Positions 12,914-26,241 of a DNA stretch of 64,000 nt are shown piece by piece. Both the position numbers and the translations under genes were made by a program. The DNA lies in NCBI GenBank assembly GCA_013365325.1, contig JABVXV010000018.1:372001-436000 (forward strand). Reading direction: 5' to 3'. The notes beneath the pieces were generated by a model. The model did no database searches. It was not told the origin of the DNA and was given only the letters and a program-made list of their open reading frames with translations. The stretch comes from Dipetalonema caudispina (taxonomy: Eukaryota > Nematoda > Chromadorea > Rhabditida > Onchocercidae). How positions within the stretch are numbered: the first letter of the stretch is position 1; each line of letters starts with the position of its first letter.

Positions 12914-15900
12914 TTAATGCATTTTAGCTGCTGGAGCACGACCACGTTTTTTAGGCGGTGTCTTAGGTGAGTGCGCTTCGGCAGTATAAGTGGCAGCACG
13001 TCGCTTCGAAGGAGCAGGCTTGTAGGATTCCTCACCAGAACCAGTTGAACCACCGGCATCATTGTCCGACAAATCCATCTCCTCATCGTCATCATCGCTC
13101 TCATCTTTGTTACTCTTTTTTCCTGTAAAAATTCGATTAATGAAGGAATATGAATACAATTGCCGTAACATTTTGGATGCTGATTATCTTCAGAAAGACC
13201 TTGAAATACAAAGAATCAAAGAATGTCAAGTAGTACTTTGCATACATTAAAATCTTCCAAATAAGATGAAAACAAACCCAAACTTCGAGATGGTCTTCCA
13301 CGACCTCTACCTCGTCCTCTGCCCCGTGAGCCACTGCTTCCTGCGCGTTTCCGCTTTTTGTTGCTGCCATATTCAGAATCACTATCTTCTCCATCATCAC
13401 TATCAGCTGCCGCTCGTTTACGTCCACCAGAACGTCCGCCTCGACCTCGACCGCGGCCCCTGCCACGACTTCGACTAACTTTTTGTTGAAGCTGAAACTG
13501 TAACAAACTTGTGATCGTACCGGTGAAGAAAAGATGAAATCGTCATTATTCCCAAGACATTTCACAGGATAGAATTTCTTTTGTGATCCAATATTAAACT
13601 TCCCAAAGACATTATTCTTAACGGATGACGAAAACCTGCTTGGGTAATAAAAATAAACTAAAATAAGCTTCTAAATGGTATTTTTCTTCCGAGATACAAA
13701 AAGTAAGGCAATCCTGCAGCAAAAGATAGAAGTCAGCACAACACCTCATTTTCCAAATCTTCTTGCTCAGCAACTACAGTTGCTACATCTGGATGAGCGT
13801 AATCCACGTTTGATCGTGTTGAACGGCGAGGGCGACCAGATGCCAATGATTCTGGCTGCGGTTGTTCGGCAGCTGCTTCCTAAATCTTATAATTATTTCC
13901 CCAAAAGAAGATAAGAAAGTTAGTCCGTAAATATAATAAATTTACATGTTATAGCTACTTAGTAAAATATTTAAATTTATAATAAATCGCAGACATATCG
14001 TTTAGAAAAATTTAAGATGGTCGAATCAGTAATTAAAGAAAAGTTTCAAACACTACAACTTTTAAGTTAGTCTACTAGCTAATGAACTTCACTTTCTTAT
14101 TAAGGTTTGACATACATTATGGAGTTTAGCTACTGCTCGCGTCGTATCACGGCCTTTCCTACCACGTCCTCGTCCTCGAGCACCACTAGCCGGTTCATTT
14201 TCGGTGACAGCCACAGCCACATCTTTTTCATCTGCCTCTTCTTTTGGGCTTGGAGGTGCATCTGCATCCTGCACCATCCATTTTGGCAAGACACGTTTCG
14301 CACTTGCCTGAAATTCGTATTTCTTCAATACTTGAAGAATGAAATATATTTCAAAGGAATAAAATTTGTTGAAAAATTACTCAGCACAAGATGTAACAGA
14401 TGAGGACAATAGATATAAGTACCGACCTTCGAATCACTACTTACTTCTTCTTTTTTATCAGTAGTATCAACTGTCTTATCTTCTGCTTTGTCTGAAACAT
14501 CTACGTCTTCCATCTTTTCCTTTTTCTGCTCTTCGCCTTCTCCTTCCTCAGTATCCGTTTTGTCATCACCATCACCATCAGTTCTCGAATCATCGATTTC
14601 TTTACCAGAATCATTTTTGACTTCACTTGACTCCTTATTATCGCCTTCTTCCGAATTACTCTTCGTGTCTGTGTCCATGTGTAATTCGTCTGGAGCAGCA
14701 CTACTCTATAAAAAGTGCACGTTTCAAATTGAAAACTTAAAATTAAGGAACAGAAAGTACACAGAATCATAAGCTTAGAACTCTCACAGCCGATTATGAG
14801 ACAACCAATCATGCAAAAAAGGATGTCCTCCGCTGAAACAAAAACTTCATAAGGGTCAAAGGCTCGAAATTCTAAACATAACAGAAAAAAACCACATAAA
14901 GAAGTACTTCTCGCCCCGGTTGGTTCTGATAACGAGAGATCAAGGTCCATAACTTAACTCATTTCTGATAGTCTTCGAACTTACTGAGTTGCTGTAGAGA
15001 TAAGGGAAACAAAGACAAGCAACTATGACTGCAGAAAGCTTTTATATTACATAAACTGATAATATCACTCAACTATAATTATGATTGAGGAAATCTTTAT
15101 ATTTTCAATGTTAAAAATGTTATGACCTTTGCAAAGTTGCTAAATAAGCACGGATTAGAAGACAGAGCTTTAACTTACTGGTGGAGGAGATGAACCAGCC
15201 GAAGCCGCAACACTGTCATGTTTTTCCGATTCAAGTGCTTCGCTAGTGTTTTCGCTTGATCCTTCTTTCAGCTGAAACTAATCTTCCAAAACACATGTTA
15301 CAATATCTTCCAAAAAAACACATATTTACAATATTTAACTGCTTTTAGCAATTCGCACATGATCACATACGAATGCTTGTCCCATCCATTAAGACATCAA
15401 TTACGAAAATTCTCCCCGGCACCTGCGACAAATTATACATGTCATATTTAATCCTAGCTCTGAGCAACATATACTTTGCATTTTAGTCGTTACTTTTATT
15501 CCTAAGACAGTACAGCTCTATGAATGATGCGTTAAACAAAGTAACTGCATGAAAACTACGAAAACGAACCTCAATTCTTTGATCATCAGTGGCGTCCTTA
15601 CACGCCTCCTCATCACCTACATTTTCTGTAGGCCCTTCAGTCCTTTGTTCCGAAGAAGCCTGAATTAAACCAACGCACACCTTTAATCATACTTTTGCTA
15701 CGGTCAGCTGCAAATACCGTTTGCAAAAACCGCGTATAAGAAACCTGAGTAAAGCAAAAAAAAAAACTCTCATTAACCTCGGAAATGGCAAGCAGATTAT
15801 CTCCGTGTTCGCTGTTCAAAATTTGTGCACAACCACCTTTCTGTTTCTGTTCCATGGTTTTCTCACCATTTGTAACCGTATCAGTTATGACTGAACTAGC

Positions 15901-16141
15901 TATAAATGAGAAATATTGATTACGCTAAATTTGCATAAATCCTGCATTTCATCTACTTTACAAACCGTTGAACCATTTCTAAGCTAATTTTCAAGAAGAA
16001 ACTGTTGAATTTGTTCCGAAGAAACACCCAAAAAGTACCGTGTGAAAAGCCCACAGTTTGTGGGTCACCATGAGAATGATCCACCGATTTGTCACTATTT
16101 CCTGGGAAACTTTCCGACGATTCGGCGTCCATTGACGACAT
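12914..16141 (-). CDS. Disordered nuclear protein with RG repeats, AT-hook-like core and Ku-binding-like motif
   Basis: About nine exons give roughly 480 residues, starting MSSMDAESSESF at 16141 and ending PAAKMH with TAA at 12914-12916. Exons lie near 15899-15780, 15660-15571, 15272-15181, 14705-14428, 14306-14112, 13879-13745, 13499-13279 and 13122-12914. The first 230 residues are Ser/Glu/Asp-rich, and exon 5 is a highly acidic stretch. Exon 6 opens with AKRVLPKWMVQD at about residues 232-243. This has the [KR]-x-LP-x-W-M pattern of the APLF/CYREN-type Ku-binding motif. RG blocks follow (ARGRGRGRKGR; SRGRGRGRGRGRPSRS, which contains the RGRP AT-hook core), then KKRKR, and an acidic patch (ESDDDDEEMDLSD) before a basic tail. 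I recognise no folded domain. A chromatin or DNA-repair adaptor is inference. The composition also fits a generic DNA- or RNA-binding protein. Confidence 0.75.
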
Positions 16142-18584
16142 TGAACTTTACAATCACAACCAATTCTTTATTTAATCCAAGTCCGCTCGATATTACTAAA
16201 ACACAAAGCAGATACGAAAATGCAGTCTAAAAACACCTTTCACAGACGCTTTTCAATTTTTTGCAAGTTCTCATACATGTACAACTGAAATCGAGGCAAT
16301 TCAAATTCATTAATTAATTCCGATCGGTCGAAAATAGCACTTCCTAGTTGTAATCATGCACATGAAATAAGATTTATAAAGTAGGGAAAGTAGAGATAAT
16401 ATATGAAACGAGATATCGCATGCAAATATAGCAAAGTATTAGGTAATGACGCCTAAGAGAAGGAAAATGCGAGGATAAGAGATGATGAGTTACTAATTTA
16501 CTTCCTGTTAGTTGCAGGGTCGAAAGTGTCATTGAGAGCTTGTAAAGACCAATTGCTCAACCATCCTTTCAAATGCCTTCCCTTTGTTAAAAGGATCACT
16601 GATTGTAATCTTATCAAATTCTAATCCAAGTAACTGTCATCGCCTATCAAAACAAACCACAATTATTTTCGCTGCCAAAAAGAACGGAAAGTGCAGAACA
16701 ATTGGTCCAACTTTTTGAATAGAAAATAAACACAGACAACAGACCAACATGGAAACTTCTTGACACAAATTAAAAGTAAATAAAAGTCGGGAATTTCAGA
16801 TCCCTTGCTGAAATATCAAAAAACCAATGGCTATCTACAAAAGTGTAGATACCATTCAACATAAACTTGATGAATGTAAGGGTGATTAAACACCTCAGCA
16901 TTTTCCAAACACTGAATTTAAAAGTACCATATATGCATGAATGTAAAAGCATCAATAATCAATGATAACACAGAGGAGAGTGACAAACTAGCAGTGATAA
17001 GGAAAGCATAAACGCTTTTGATGAATATCAGCAATAACAATAATGATTATCATAATTCCAGCGAGAATGAGAAAATTCGGAATTGCATAAATATTTAATT
17101 TAATTAACATCCTTCTCGGAATTCTTTTTTGTGAATAATGGAAACAGTATTAACCTCATACCGCTTAAAACAAAACTCAACACTCCCCCTACCTTTTAAA
17201 GTAATTGATATTTCACGAGAAAATCACTCGCTCATAGTGGCCAACAATATGTTGATTTAAAAATGAGTTTACATTCTATAAAACTTAAAATTTAAAGAAA
17301 TAATAAACGCATCCATAATAGGGAGATTTTAACCTAATTGATACTTTCTAATAAAACATGCTTTAAAAAACTTTGAACTAATTTAAAATACTGAGAAAAA
17401 AAAAAAAAAAAAACAGAGAACAGATTATTAAGATGAAAATATCTGTGAAATGGGGAAGATGTAGCGAAGGAATAAAAATCAATACGAAGTTGAAAGGTCA
17501 ATAACGATGAGAGCACCATAATTTTAGAAAGATGCAAAAAAGAAGACGGATAAAGATCTCAAAAAACGATAATACTATTGTTATCATTTATTGAAAAATA
17601 GAAAGTCCAAGAGAACTCGTAACAACGAAAAATCTCGTATACATTAGTGGAAAGTGCAAATTTATTGTCAACAATTGTTCAAACAAGCCACAGACAATGA
17701 GAGTGGATGAAAAGGAGCGAGTGAGGTGAAAACAACAATTACGAAATGTGCCGCACCAATGAAAACAAGGGACTTTCTCAAAATAGCACATTATTTATAG
17801 TGTAACGATGATACTTAGCGTAATAAAATCTGCCTAGCAAATTATTCCTTCTCCAATCATTCTTTTGTTCCTTTCTTAACTAATTAATAATTTTTTTCTT
17901 CTACAATTATCATCATATCTTATTACAATTATTTTTTGAAAATTGGAAGAACTTAATAATCCAAATGGATTAAGCATGTCATAGTAACTGATACAAATAT
18001 CCATCATAACCTGAGCAAAGTGGTAACAATTATAAGAGATAAATTTAAATGCCATTGAAAAGTCTAACGAAACAATGATGTGAATGATTGCGCAAGGTCA
18101 AATGAAATAACTCTCATATTTACGGGAAATAATAGACAACTTGATTTAACAAATAATTAAAGATACGATGAAAGTAATTAAAAGGTACCATTGATATGAT
18201 ATGTAATTTACGCTTTGCCCTTCTAATATTTGCTAAAAAAAGAATAAAAACCCAATATCAACAAGTACCACCAAGAAAAAAACAGCCGACAGCACCACCA
18301 AAAACATCCCTCAACTCGTTCCCATTAACTGCTTATCAGCTCATTCTATATGTTCTATCCCATCATGAAATGTACTGCATGTTACAACGATACTCCAACC
18401 GCATCGCACACGCTCGTAAGCCATTCCAAAATGCATATAAAAAGAAGCGCGAATTTGAACGGTTCACACAATTGTAGCACAGTGGTGTATCAATTGTGGA
18501 ACGAGTTGTGCGGATAGAAGCGCTTGTTAGGCGGTATTGTCATTGTGGGATTGTGTTTCAATTGTTACAATTTAATTTACACGA
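16142..18584. other. Intergenic between divergent genes
   Basis: This should contain the promoters of the minus-strand RG-rich protein gene and the plus-strand CNPPD1-type gene. It holds a poly(A) run at 17396-17413. One open frame at 18196-18477 on the plus strand (93 codons, Lys/Pro-rich) ends about 100 bases before the CNPPD1 start, but I cannot support it as a gene. Confidence 0.5.
17396..17413. repeat. Poly(A) tract
   Basis: A run of 18 A residues in the intergenic region upstream of the CNPPD1-type gene. Confidence 0.9.
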
Positions 18585-21318
18585 ATGTCACCTGTATCGC
18601 TTTCGTTCAAACGTTTACAACAACGTTTACGGCGATCGCTTTGTTATGGAAATCGTCAAATGAAATCATTGTCACTTCCACTTTCCGGTAGGACATTTAG
18701 TATGAAATTTTACTTCAATCAAGTTTTCAGAGTATACCATGTCTATCGTTTATCTCATGCTTAAAACATTTGTTTTCTTTTTGCGAAAATGTTCTTGGGT
18801 ATAAGATACAAAATTAAAGATGATATACCGTGAATGAGATGATTACAGGATGGGGATTTAAAAGCTCAGACATTATATCAGTCCAATTTTTTACTTGCTT
18901 GCGAGGCATCACATTCTTTAAAATCAATTCAATGTCATGTTGAATTACGCTTCATCTGTTTCAATATGTTATAGAACTTGCAATGGATTATTTCGATAAG
19001 CATTGTCCATATGATTATATGAGTATGGATTCAGCGACCTCCTTGTCACGGTACATGTTGCTATGAATTTTATCTAAAGTTTAATGTGGATTTTGAATTC
19101 TAATTTGATTTTTTAAATCAATATAAAAAGATAATATATGTATACTGGTGTAATATAAAAAGACAAATCTCGCTAGAAGCAAAAAATTGCTATATTGTTT
19201 AAAAAAAATACATATATTTCAAGGTATTAAACCTCATTCGTTGTTCTTTTTATATTACGCCGATAAGAGATTATTTAATGGAATTTCACTATTAATCTAA
19301 ATCGATTGGATTTGTGCTATATTATCAGAGTTTTTTCTTCTGCTTATAGGCAGTAAATTCATTCATTTTAATTTTAAAATTTATAAGGGTTTATCTGCAG
19401 TGATGGATGCGTGGATGCATGTACATTTTTAGTAGCAATGGTATATCTTGATCGTATACGAAATGCTGATAAAACATGTTTTGAATCTTCTGATCCAAGC
19501 GAGTTGTATCTTTCAGCGCTCATAATTGCAAGCAAATATCTCCATGTGAGTGGTTTTTGTTTACAGATTTTCGTTCTTTTTTCATTTCTTCCCATCGCCA
19601 ATTTTTATTTTGCACTTGTGTCAAATTGGTGCAAAGCACACCAGAATGTTTTTTGTCTTGAGGAACATTTGTTTTCACTTTAGCGTCGATCAGTTTGTTC
19701 TTTTTCAGTTAAGGTAAAGTCGGATTTGATATTAACACTCCCTAAAAAAAAAGATTATAATCTACACATAAATTGCTTAATTTGCTGTTCAGCGGTGACA
19801 ACTTTTTAGGATGTTGGACAGCGAGAATTCATTTATAATGACGAATGGGCTGCGTTAGCCAGTACTTCTTTGAAACGGGTTAATGAAATGGAACTCAGCG
19901 TTCTGGATGCTATAGTGTGTTTTCCAACACTTTTTCATTTTACTTTATGAAGAGCTTTTTCTAATTTTTACTGACGATAATTAAATATTTTCGGGGTTTT
20001 TCGCGTTATTTTCCAGGGATTTCCCGAAGTTTTACAAGTTTTGCTTTCACACCGAAGAATTTAAAGAACAGATTCCTCAGGAGATGTAGTACGCTATTTA
20101 GCTTTTGAAGCTGTTTAAATTTCGAATGTAACAAAAAAATTTCAAACTTGTTATGGAGCATCAATATTAATGTAAATTTCGATCATTATAAAATTTCTTT
20201 GTGCTTATTATACGCGTCATTATTTAGCATTGGAGCACCAATGTAAATTATATGGAATTTATACGGATATTGGAAGAAGTAGAAGTATGGGTAGCAAGGA
20301 ATAGTTTGGAAAAACGCGGATTTTGTACATATAATGAAATAGCTGTACTTCTCTCGAGAACCAGTTTCATGTCTGATTGCGTCAAACCGTTAATGTTGTC
20401 GCTTGTTGCATTTACTTTTGTTTATTCTACGGCAATTGTTTCACTTCTTATGTTCCCACAAATCACAATATCAATAAGCATTCAACGTGAGTTTGAGAAG
20501 TTTCTTTGTTTCCCATAATGCTGAGTTATATCATCATGTTTTGCTGAAATTCCCTGTGATTCGTTTGTCATGGGGATTTACTTTAAAGAAAAGCATCCCG
20601 AGTAGTCTGTAATTTGTAGTTTGAAGCTCTAAAACATAGTAATTCGGAGTGAACAGAGAAGAATTAGATATGATATTATAATTTTGAATTTTTCATGTTT
20701 ATCAACGAATTACCAATGATTATGTAATTTTAGGCAACTTGGTAAAAAATGATGGATATATGCTGCCCATCACTTCCACCGTTGATAACATGACGCAGCT
20801 GCGAAAAGCTACCTTTTCTCTACTGCATGACAATTTCAACGAGTGGTACACACCCCATGTACAGCGTGGTTTTCGCGCCTTGTTAATGTCGAATGTCGCT
20901 ATAAAATGCAATGTACTATTCAATTGGACTGCTTTTTGGAAAGATGCTTTTTCAGTGTACAGTTTGTACGGTTAAAAGATCTGTGTTTTCATTACAATTT
21001 GCTTTAAAATTTTTTGTAGTTGACTAAGAATTCAACTTGGACTTTTATCATTTTCATATCGTTTATCGTTTCTTTTTACCATTCATTATTTGCTATTATC
21101 AGGTGGATAAAATATGATCTTACAGAAGAGATTATAATTTGTGGAGTAGAACTTGAGAGATGCTTATATGATCTTTTACTGAGAGGTATTTCATAAATTT
21201 CCTATATTTTAACGATTTTTCGGTAATTTACCTCAATTTCTGCTCAGTTATCCATAAGACCACATGTCGAAGCTGTATATATGTCAAGCATACTGCTTTC
21301 ATAAATGGAAGTCGATAA
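18585..21318 (+). CDS. CNPPD1-type cyclin Pas1/PHO80 domain protein
   Basis: Exons: 18585-18689, about 18977-19050, 19401-19545, 19811-19914, 20228 to about 20487, about 20735-20964, 21103-21185 and 21248-21318, giving about 360 residues. The order of conserved blocks follows vertebrate CNPPD1: RLRRSLCYG; then DACTFLVAMVYLDRIR (first cyclin helices); SSDPSELYLSALIIASKYLHDVGQ; YNDEWAAL; and LDAIHWSTNVNYMEFIRILEEV followed by FCTYNEIAVLLS. A hydrophobic stretch follows (VAFTFVYSTAIVSLLM). The family is a divergent cyclin fold; its kinase partner is not established from sequence. The last two exons (WIKYDLTEEI, and VIHKTTCRSC with a CxxC) are inferred from phase-compatible splice sites. Without them the frame ends at 20975. 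The FMO gene starts about 620 bp downstream on the same strand. Confidence 0.8.
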
Positions 21319-21941
21319 ATATTATTAAAAATCGTTTGGATTTGCAATTTTATATCATATATTTGAGGGAGGGGGCTTTTTTGATGTCCATACGAGTTTT
21401 TTGTGATCAAACAAGATTTTTGATATATCTTTCTTGGATCTCCTTTGATTGCGGGAATTTTGAAAAAAAGTTGCTCATTCACTTGAATGTACGAACTGCC
21501 TTCTGAGAAGTGAGTTGGTATGGTGGGAATATTCTTCTGATTCTTGTTTCTTTCTGACCGGGTTACCCACTAGTACTCATTAAGAATATTGGGATGCAAG
21601 AACTGGGTAAAATTATGAAAACAGTGATAAAAGTCCTGTAAATCTAGAATCAAGGAAATTTCAAGAGTTCTAAAAGCTCTTAATCCGTATATTCCACTCT
21701 CATAGAGTTTATGAGAGCATGAAATCTTCATTTTATACAATTCCGAAGCGCATCCCTTCGCAGATTAATTCCGGCCTACTGACCTTTATGTTAAATCTCA
21801 AGGACTGAGGGGAATAGTTGAAAAAGAAAGGCGGAGAAGGGAAACATTTGTCCTAGATTGTCGAATCTTGAAGAAATAAGAACTATAATCACCACATGAG
21901 ATCCTTTTGGCTATTGCTGTACTGGTCGTTGTGTCTGTACT
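21319..21941. other. Intergenic between CNPPD1-type and FMO genes
   Basis: About 0.6 kb with no further supported exon. It includes the CNPPD1 3' flank and the FMO promoter or trans-splice region. Open frames reaching 21506 on both strands carry no family motif. Confidence 0.45.
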
Positions 21942-24900
21942 ATGCGAGTTTGTGTGATTGGTACAGGGGCAAGCGGTTTGCCTGCAATTAAGGAATGTCG
22001 CGCAGTTGGCCTCGATGTGATAGCTTACGAACGTACCAGCGATATCGGAGGCTTGTGGAATTACCGACCTGAATTAATAGTAAGTTGATCTCAAATCCTC
22101 AACATTATTTGGATTTGGAGCTTAATAATTGAAATGAAATTATTAAGACTTAATATTTAATTCCTGAAATTCCCGAGTATACATGGCAAATGTGACCCGT
22201 TAATTCTTCAATAGTTTCGTGTCAAGGCCAATAGGGCCATTAGGCAAGCGGCCTTAGATAAAAGTTACTATTGAAATTGTTACTGTAATCCTCAAAAAAA
22301 CGAAATGGTGTTCTCTTCATTTCAATGTATATCAATTATTTAGCGAAAAATTTAGGTAAAAATTTTTTTAGAAAAACCTGCAGAGCTCTTCGGTATTGTT
22401 GTCAGATTTTTCATCTTTTTTTTAAATTTCGAAGAATTAAAATCAACGAAGTGAATTGGAAGACTTTTTTTTCTAAAACTTATCTGTTGTGAAGCTAAAA
22501 GATCGCACAAATGTTTATTGTATCTTCTATGGAATGATGTTGGAATCAAGAAGATGAGAATGTAAACGTTCTTTCACAAACTGATTTCTCACTTCGTTCA
22601 TCATTTAGGATCTGATTTCTCGTAGAATTAGCATCTTGGCATAATAAGTAGAATTATAAAACGAAAGATGGGAATATATGATGAAACAGAAAGTTTAACG
22701 AAAAGTTGGTGGAAAACAAAATTTGATGGCGGAACGAGTTCAATTAAATTTTAAAAATAAATTCAGGAGGGAGGTACGGTAATGAAATCGACGGTGATGA
22801 ATACATCGAAAGAAATGACGGCTTATTCTGATTTCCCACCACCTGCTAGCTTTTGCAATTTTATGCATCATTCAAAAGTCTTGGAATATTTGAAAAATTA
22901 CGCTAAAGTGAATAACTTATACCAACACATTCGTTTTAACACCACGGTACAGCAGGTAATTTTCACAGATTATTCAACAGCAAATATCGAAGTAAGTTAC
23001 AATTTCAGCCGAACCAATTTAAACCATTTAAATTTATATTAAGGTTTAAATTAAGACATTAAACGAACGGGACCTAACGTTTAAATTTGGGAAACTCGGG
23101 CTTTTATTTCCAGATTTCAAGAATAGGTAATTTTTGGGAAGTAAAAACAAGTAATGGTGATAAGAAGTTGTTCGATTATGTAATGATATGCACTGGGCAT
23201 CATAGTCTTCCACATTATCCTCAAATACCTGGTATATTTTTATTATTTCCATAAAATTGTCGCTTGAGAAGTATTAAAATGTTTTGTAGATACTAAAATA
23301 TTGGAAATTCTTTTGTTGCTTGTTTAATTAATCAAAATATTCAAGATTCTCTGATTTTAGATTTAATTGAAATTTTTTGAAATACGACTGTCTAAAAATA
23401 ACTTCCATTGCTATCAGTACTGATTTAAAAAAATCAGATGGATCATTCAGTTCTATTAAGGAAATGAAAAATTCAAAGGACGTATCCTTCACTCCCATAA
23501 GTATCGCGATTACCAAGGTTTCGAAGAAAAAGACATTTTTATTGTTGGAATTGGTAATTCAGCTCTTGACATTGCTGCAGAATTATCTGGAGTTTCAAAA
23601 TCGGTTAGTATCACCACGAATAAGCTGGGGAGAAATTTACTGATCGTTAGTTTCCTCGTTGGATTCAAAGTGATGATTATTCAAATTTTCGCATTTGAAA
23701 TGTGACTGGACATTTATCCCTTCTGATTAGAAATGTTGTATTGTGTTGTCTTACTGACTTCTAAATCACAATTAAAATCAATGATAGCTTAAGACATTTT
23801 CTAACCAATCCAGTGATAACGATTCGTCAATTATCTAACAATCAATAAATCAATAATTTAATACATATTTGGAAGGTATTTTAAACATCCCAATTTAGGT
23901 CACAGTTTCCACCCGACGTGGCTCATGGATATTCAATCGTGTAAGTCAAGGGGGTATTCCTAATGATCTGAAAATGATGACTCGTTTATATAATTATTTG
24001 ATGGATAAATTACCCTGGACAGTTGTTAACGATTTCATGGAACATCGTCTGCAGGTTTCTAGTTGATGTTTGAAATTCATGAATGATTATGGACGAAGTG
24101 AATGAACTAAGTTAGCCATCCATAATGACATAAATAAATTTAAATTCCATAAATTCAAGTGCATTAAAACAAGTTAATAACGTTTTTTTCTTTTTCCTTT
24201 CACCCAAAATATTCTACAAATGGTAATTCCGACACTTTCCAGCAGAAATTGGGCGTTGGATGTGAGTGAATATTACTGTAAACGGAATGCATCATATATC
24301 CTTCCTGTTTTTCGTTTCCTTTTTTGATTACAATTTATCCACTTTAACATTTGCAAAGTCCATATTTCAAAAGTGCTTTTGATCATTGTTTTCTGTTCAA
24401 GCTACGACTAGATCATGATCTGTATGGACTTCGTCCAAACCATCGATTTCTGCAACAGCATCCTACTATCAACGATGATTTGCCTAATCTTCTATGTAGC
24501 GGACGAATCGTTATTACGGTAATTTTTCTATCATAACGAAATGTTTGCTTAAGGACTGTTTCATCCTAGCATCTCATAGTTCATCATTCAGGAAGATATC
24601 GAACTAATCCAGGAGACAACTATTCAAGTCAAAGGAGGACGTCAATTTCCAGCTGATGTGATTATTTTTGCAACTGGTTATACGTTCGCTTTTCCATTTC
24701 TATATCCGGAATTTATTATACCAGTAAAGGTATGTATCAATATTTTTAAACATTCAGTCCAAACCATTTAGAGGACTTCAATATGAATAAGAATGGAGCA
24801 GTTTAAAAAACTCTGATTGAAATTTGATTAAGCTTATGCTACTGGAAAAAAATACTCCCATATTGAAATTTGAATTAGTTTAAAAAACTTTCACCTAAAG

Positions 24901-26241
24901 TCTTGTTCTCGAAATAGTCGTTGAAACTACTGGTGAGCTTTGAAATAATTATTTCCTTTCAAGCCATGTTTTTCAGGATCATGAAGTGGAACTGTATAAA
25001 TATGTTTTTCCATTGAAATACCCTTCTTTAGCGGTTATCGGTCTGATCCAACCTATCGGAAGTATTTTACCAATATCTGAAATGCAATGTCGATGGGCTG
25101 CTGCTGTATTTAGTGGTCAAATTAGACTACCTCGCCATGCAGAGATGTTGGCTGATATTGAACTTAAACAAACTCAAATTAAGCGAAGGTTAGAGTTATG
25201 CTCTCCCACAAATTTTAATTGATACGATACAAATTGGTTTTTTGAAAACTATTCTTATCAACTGTCTACTGTAAGACAGTTACACTCTAAAATATGATGG
25301 ATAGCGGCGACATGACTCAAATTTACTGTAATAAACAGTAATATCGTTGATCCTAAGCAAAATACATCTGTATTTTATAACAGATATTTCAAAAGTATGA
25401 AACATACTATACAAGTGGATTACATCAAATATATGGACGAAATCGCTGAACAAATAGGTTGCAAGCCTAATTTAAAGAAGGTAATTTTTGAATTTATATT
25501 TTGCATATATATTTATGCACTCCTATATATTTTTATTCTAATTCCCTCAAATTAATTTCAAAATTTTATATTAAATTTTTTTTTTTGCACCATTTTATCC
25601 ATTTTATCTAACCCGTTTTCAGTATATGTTCACAGAGCCCTGTTTCTGCCTTCGATTGCTTATTAGTGCTAATGCACCGTATGTCTACAGACTTGAAGGC
25701 CCTGGATCTTGGGATAAAGCCAAGGAAACATTGATAACTCTTCCAGAACGAGTTAAAGTTCCACTGAAGAACAGAGAATGTCGCATGAAACGATATAAAA
25801 GACGCGGGAAAATTGTAAGTTTGACAGAAGAGATCGTTAATCTTACGGTAGAAAATAACGATGTTTTGATGAATCCTGATCAGAGAATTTCAATGCGTTA
25901 AAGTGAAAGCACAATTTAGATATAGGAAATTTCATGCACTAAAATTTGAAGTGAATCTTTATTTCATGCAATAAAATTTGAATTGAAGTTTAAACTTACA
26001 AACTGGCTTTAATCAAATCAACCACAGAATGCTACAGGACGAGTATTTTCGATATGTATCCATGAAATGGCTTGCTGGATGGACGTGTGTAGTATTTGTC
26101 ACAGGTATTTGGATATTCTGCTCAGGTTCTCATAATCTCAGTATAATCGCATATACTACAAATGTTGTCATCTTCTTCGTATTTTTTTCATTCGTTTTAT
26201 TATGGTTTGACTTACAGTACGATATGTCCACGATTCTTTGA
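21942..26241 (+). CDS. Flavin-containing monooxygenase (FMO)
   Basis: NADPH- and FAD-dependent oxygenase of soft nucleophiles (N and S). The first exon gives the FAD Rossmann motif GTGASG (residues 7-12) and DIGGLWNY. Later exons give SDFPPPASFCNFMHH, the FMO fingerprint FKGRILHSHKY (FxGxxxHxxx[YF]), the NADPH motif GIGNSALDIA, LDHDLYGLRPNHR and FATGYT. Exons: 21942-22079, about 22768-22992, about 23114-23230, 23461-23605, about 23899-24053, about 24402-24519, about 24593-24729, about 24978-25186, about 25384-25480, 25622-25814 and 26038-26241. The last intron has donor ATT|GTAAGT and a phase-matched acceptor CTACAG. Splicing adds two hydrophobic segments (WLAGWTCVVFVTGIWIF; VVIFFVFFSFVLLWF), as in ER-anchored FMOs, giving about 580 residues. 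If that intron is retained the frame stops at 25901 with a soluble tail of about 540 residues. Confidence 0.9.

Noticed and set aside
18196..18477. 93-codon Lys/Pro-rich open frame upstream of CNPPD1
   Set aside because: No recognised motif and no splice partners; length is within chance for the window.
19998..20087. Possible exon reading DFPKFYKFCFHTEEFKEQI in the CNPPD1 gene
   Set aside because: Joining 19914 directly to 20228 gives LDAIHWSTNVNYMEFIRIL, which aligns with CNPPD1 without a gap; the candidate would insert extra residues and breaks the phase into the next exon.
24240..24262. Small exon-like block (QKLGV) between two FMO exons
   Set aside because: The FMO alignment is continuous (EHRLQ then LRLDHDLYGL) without it.
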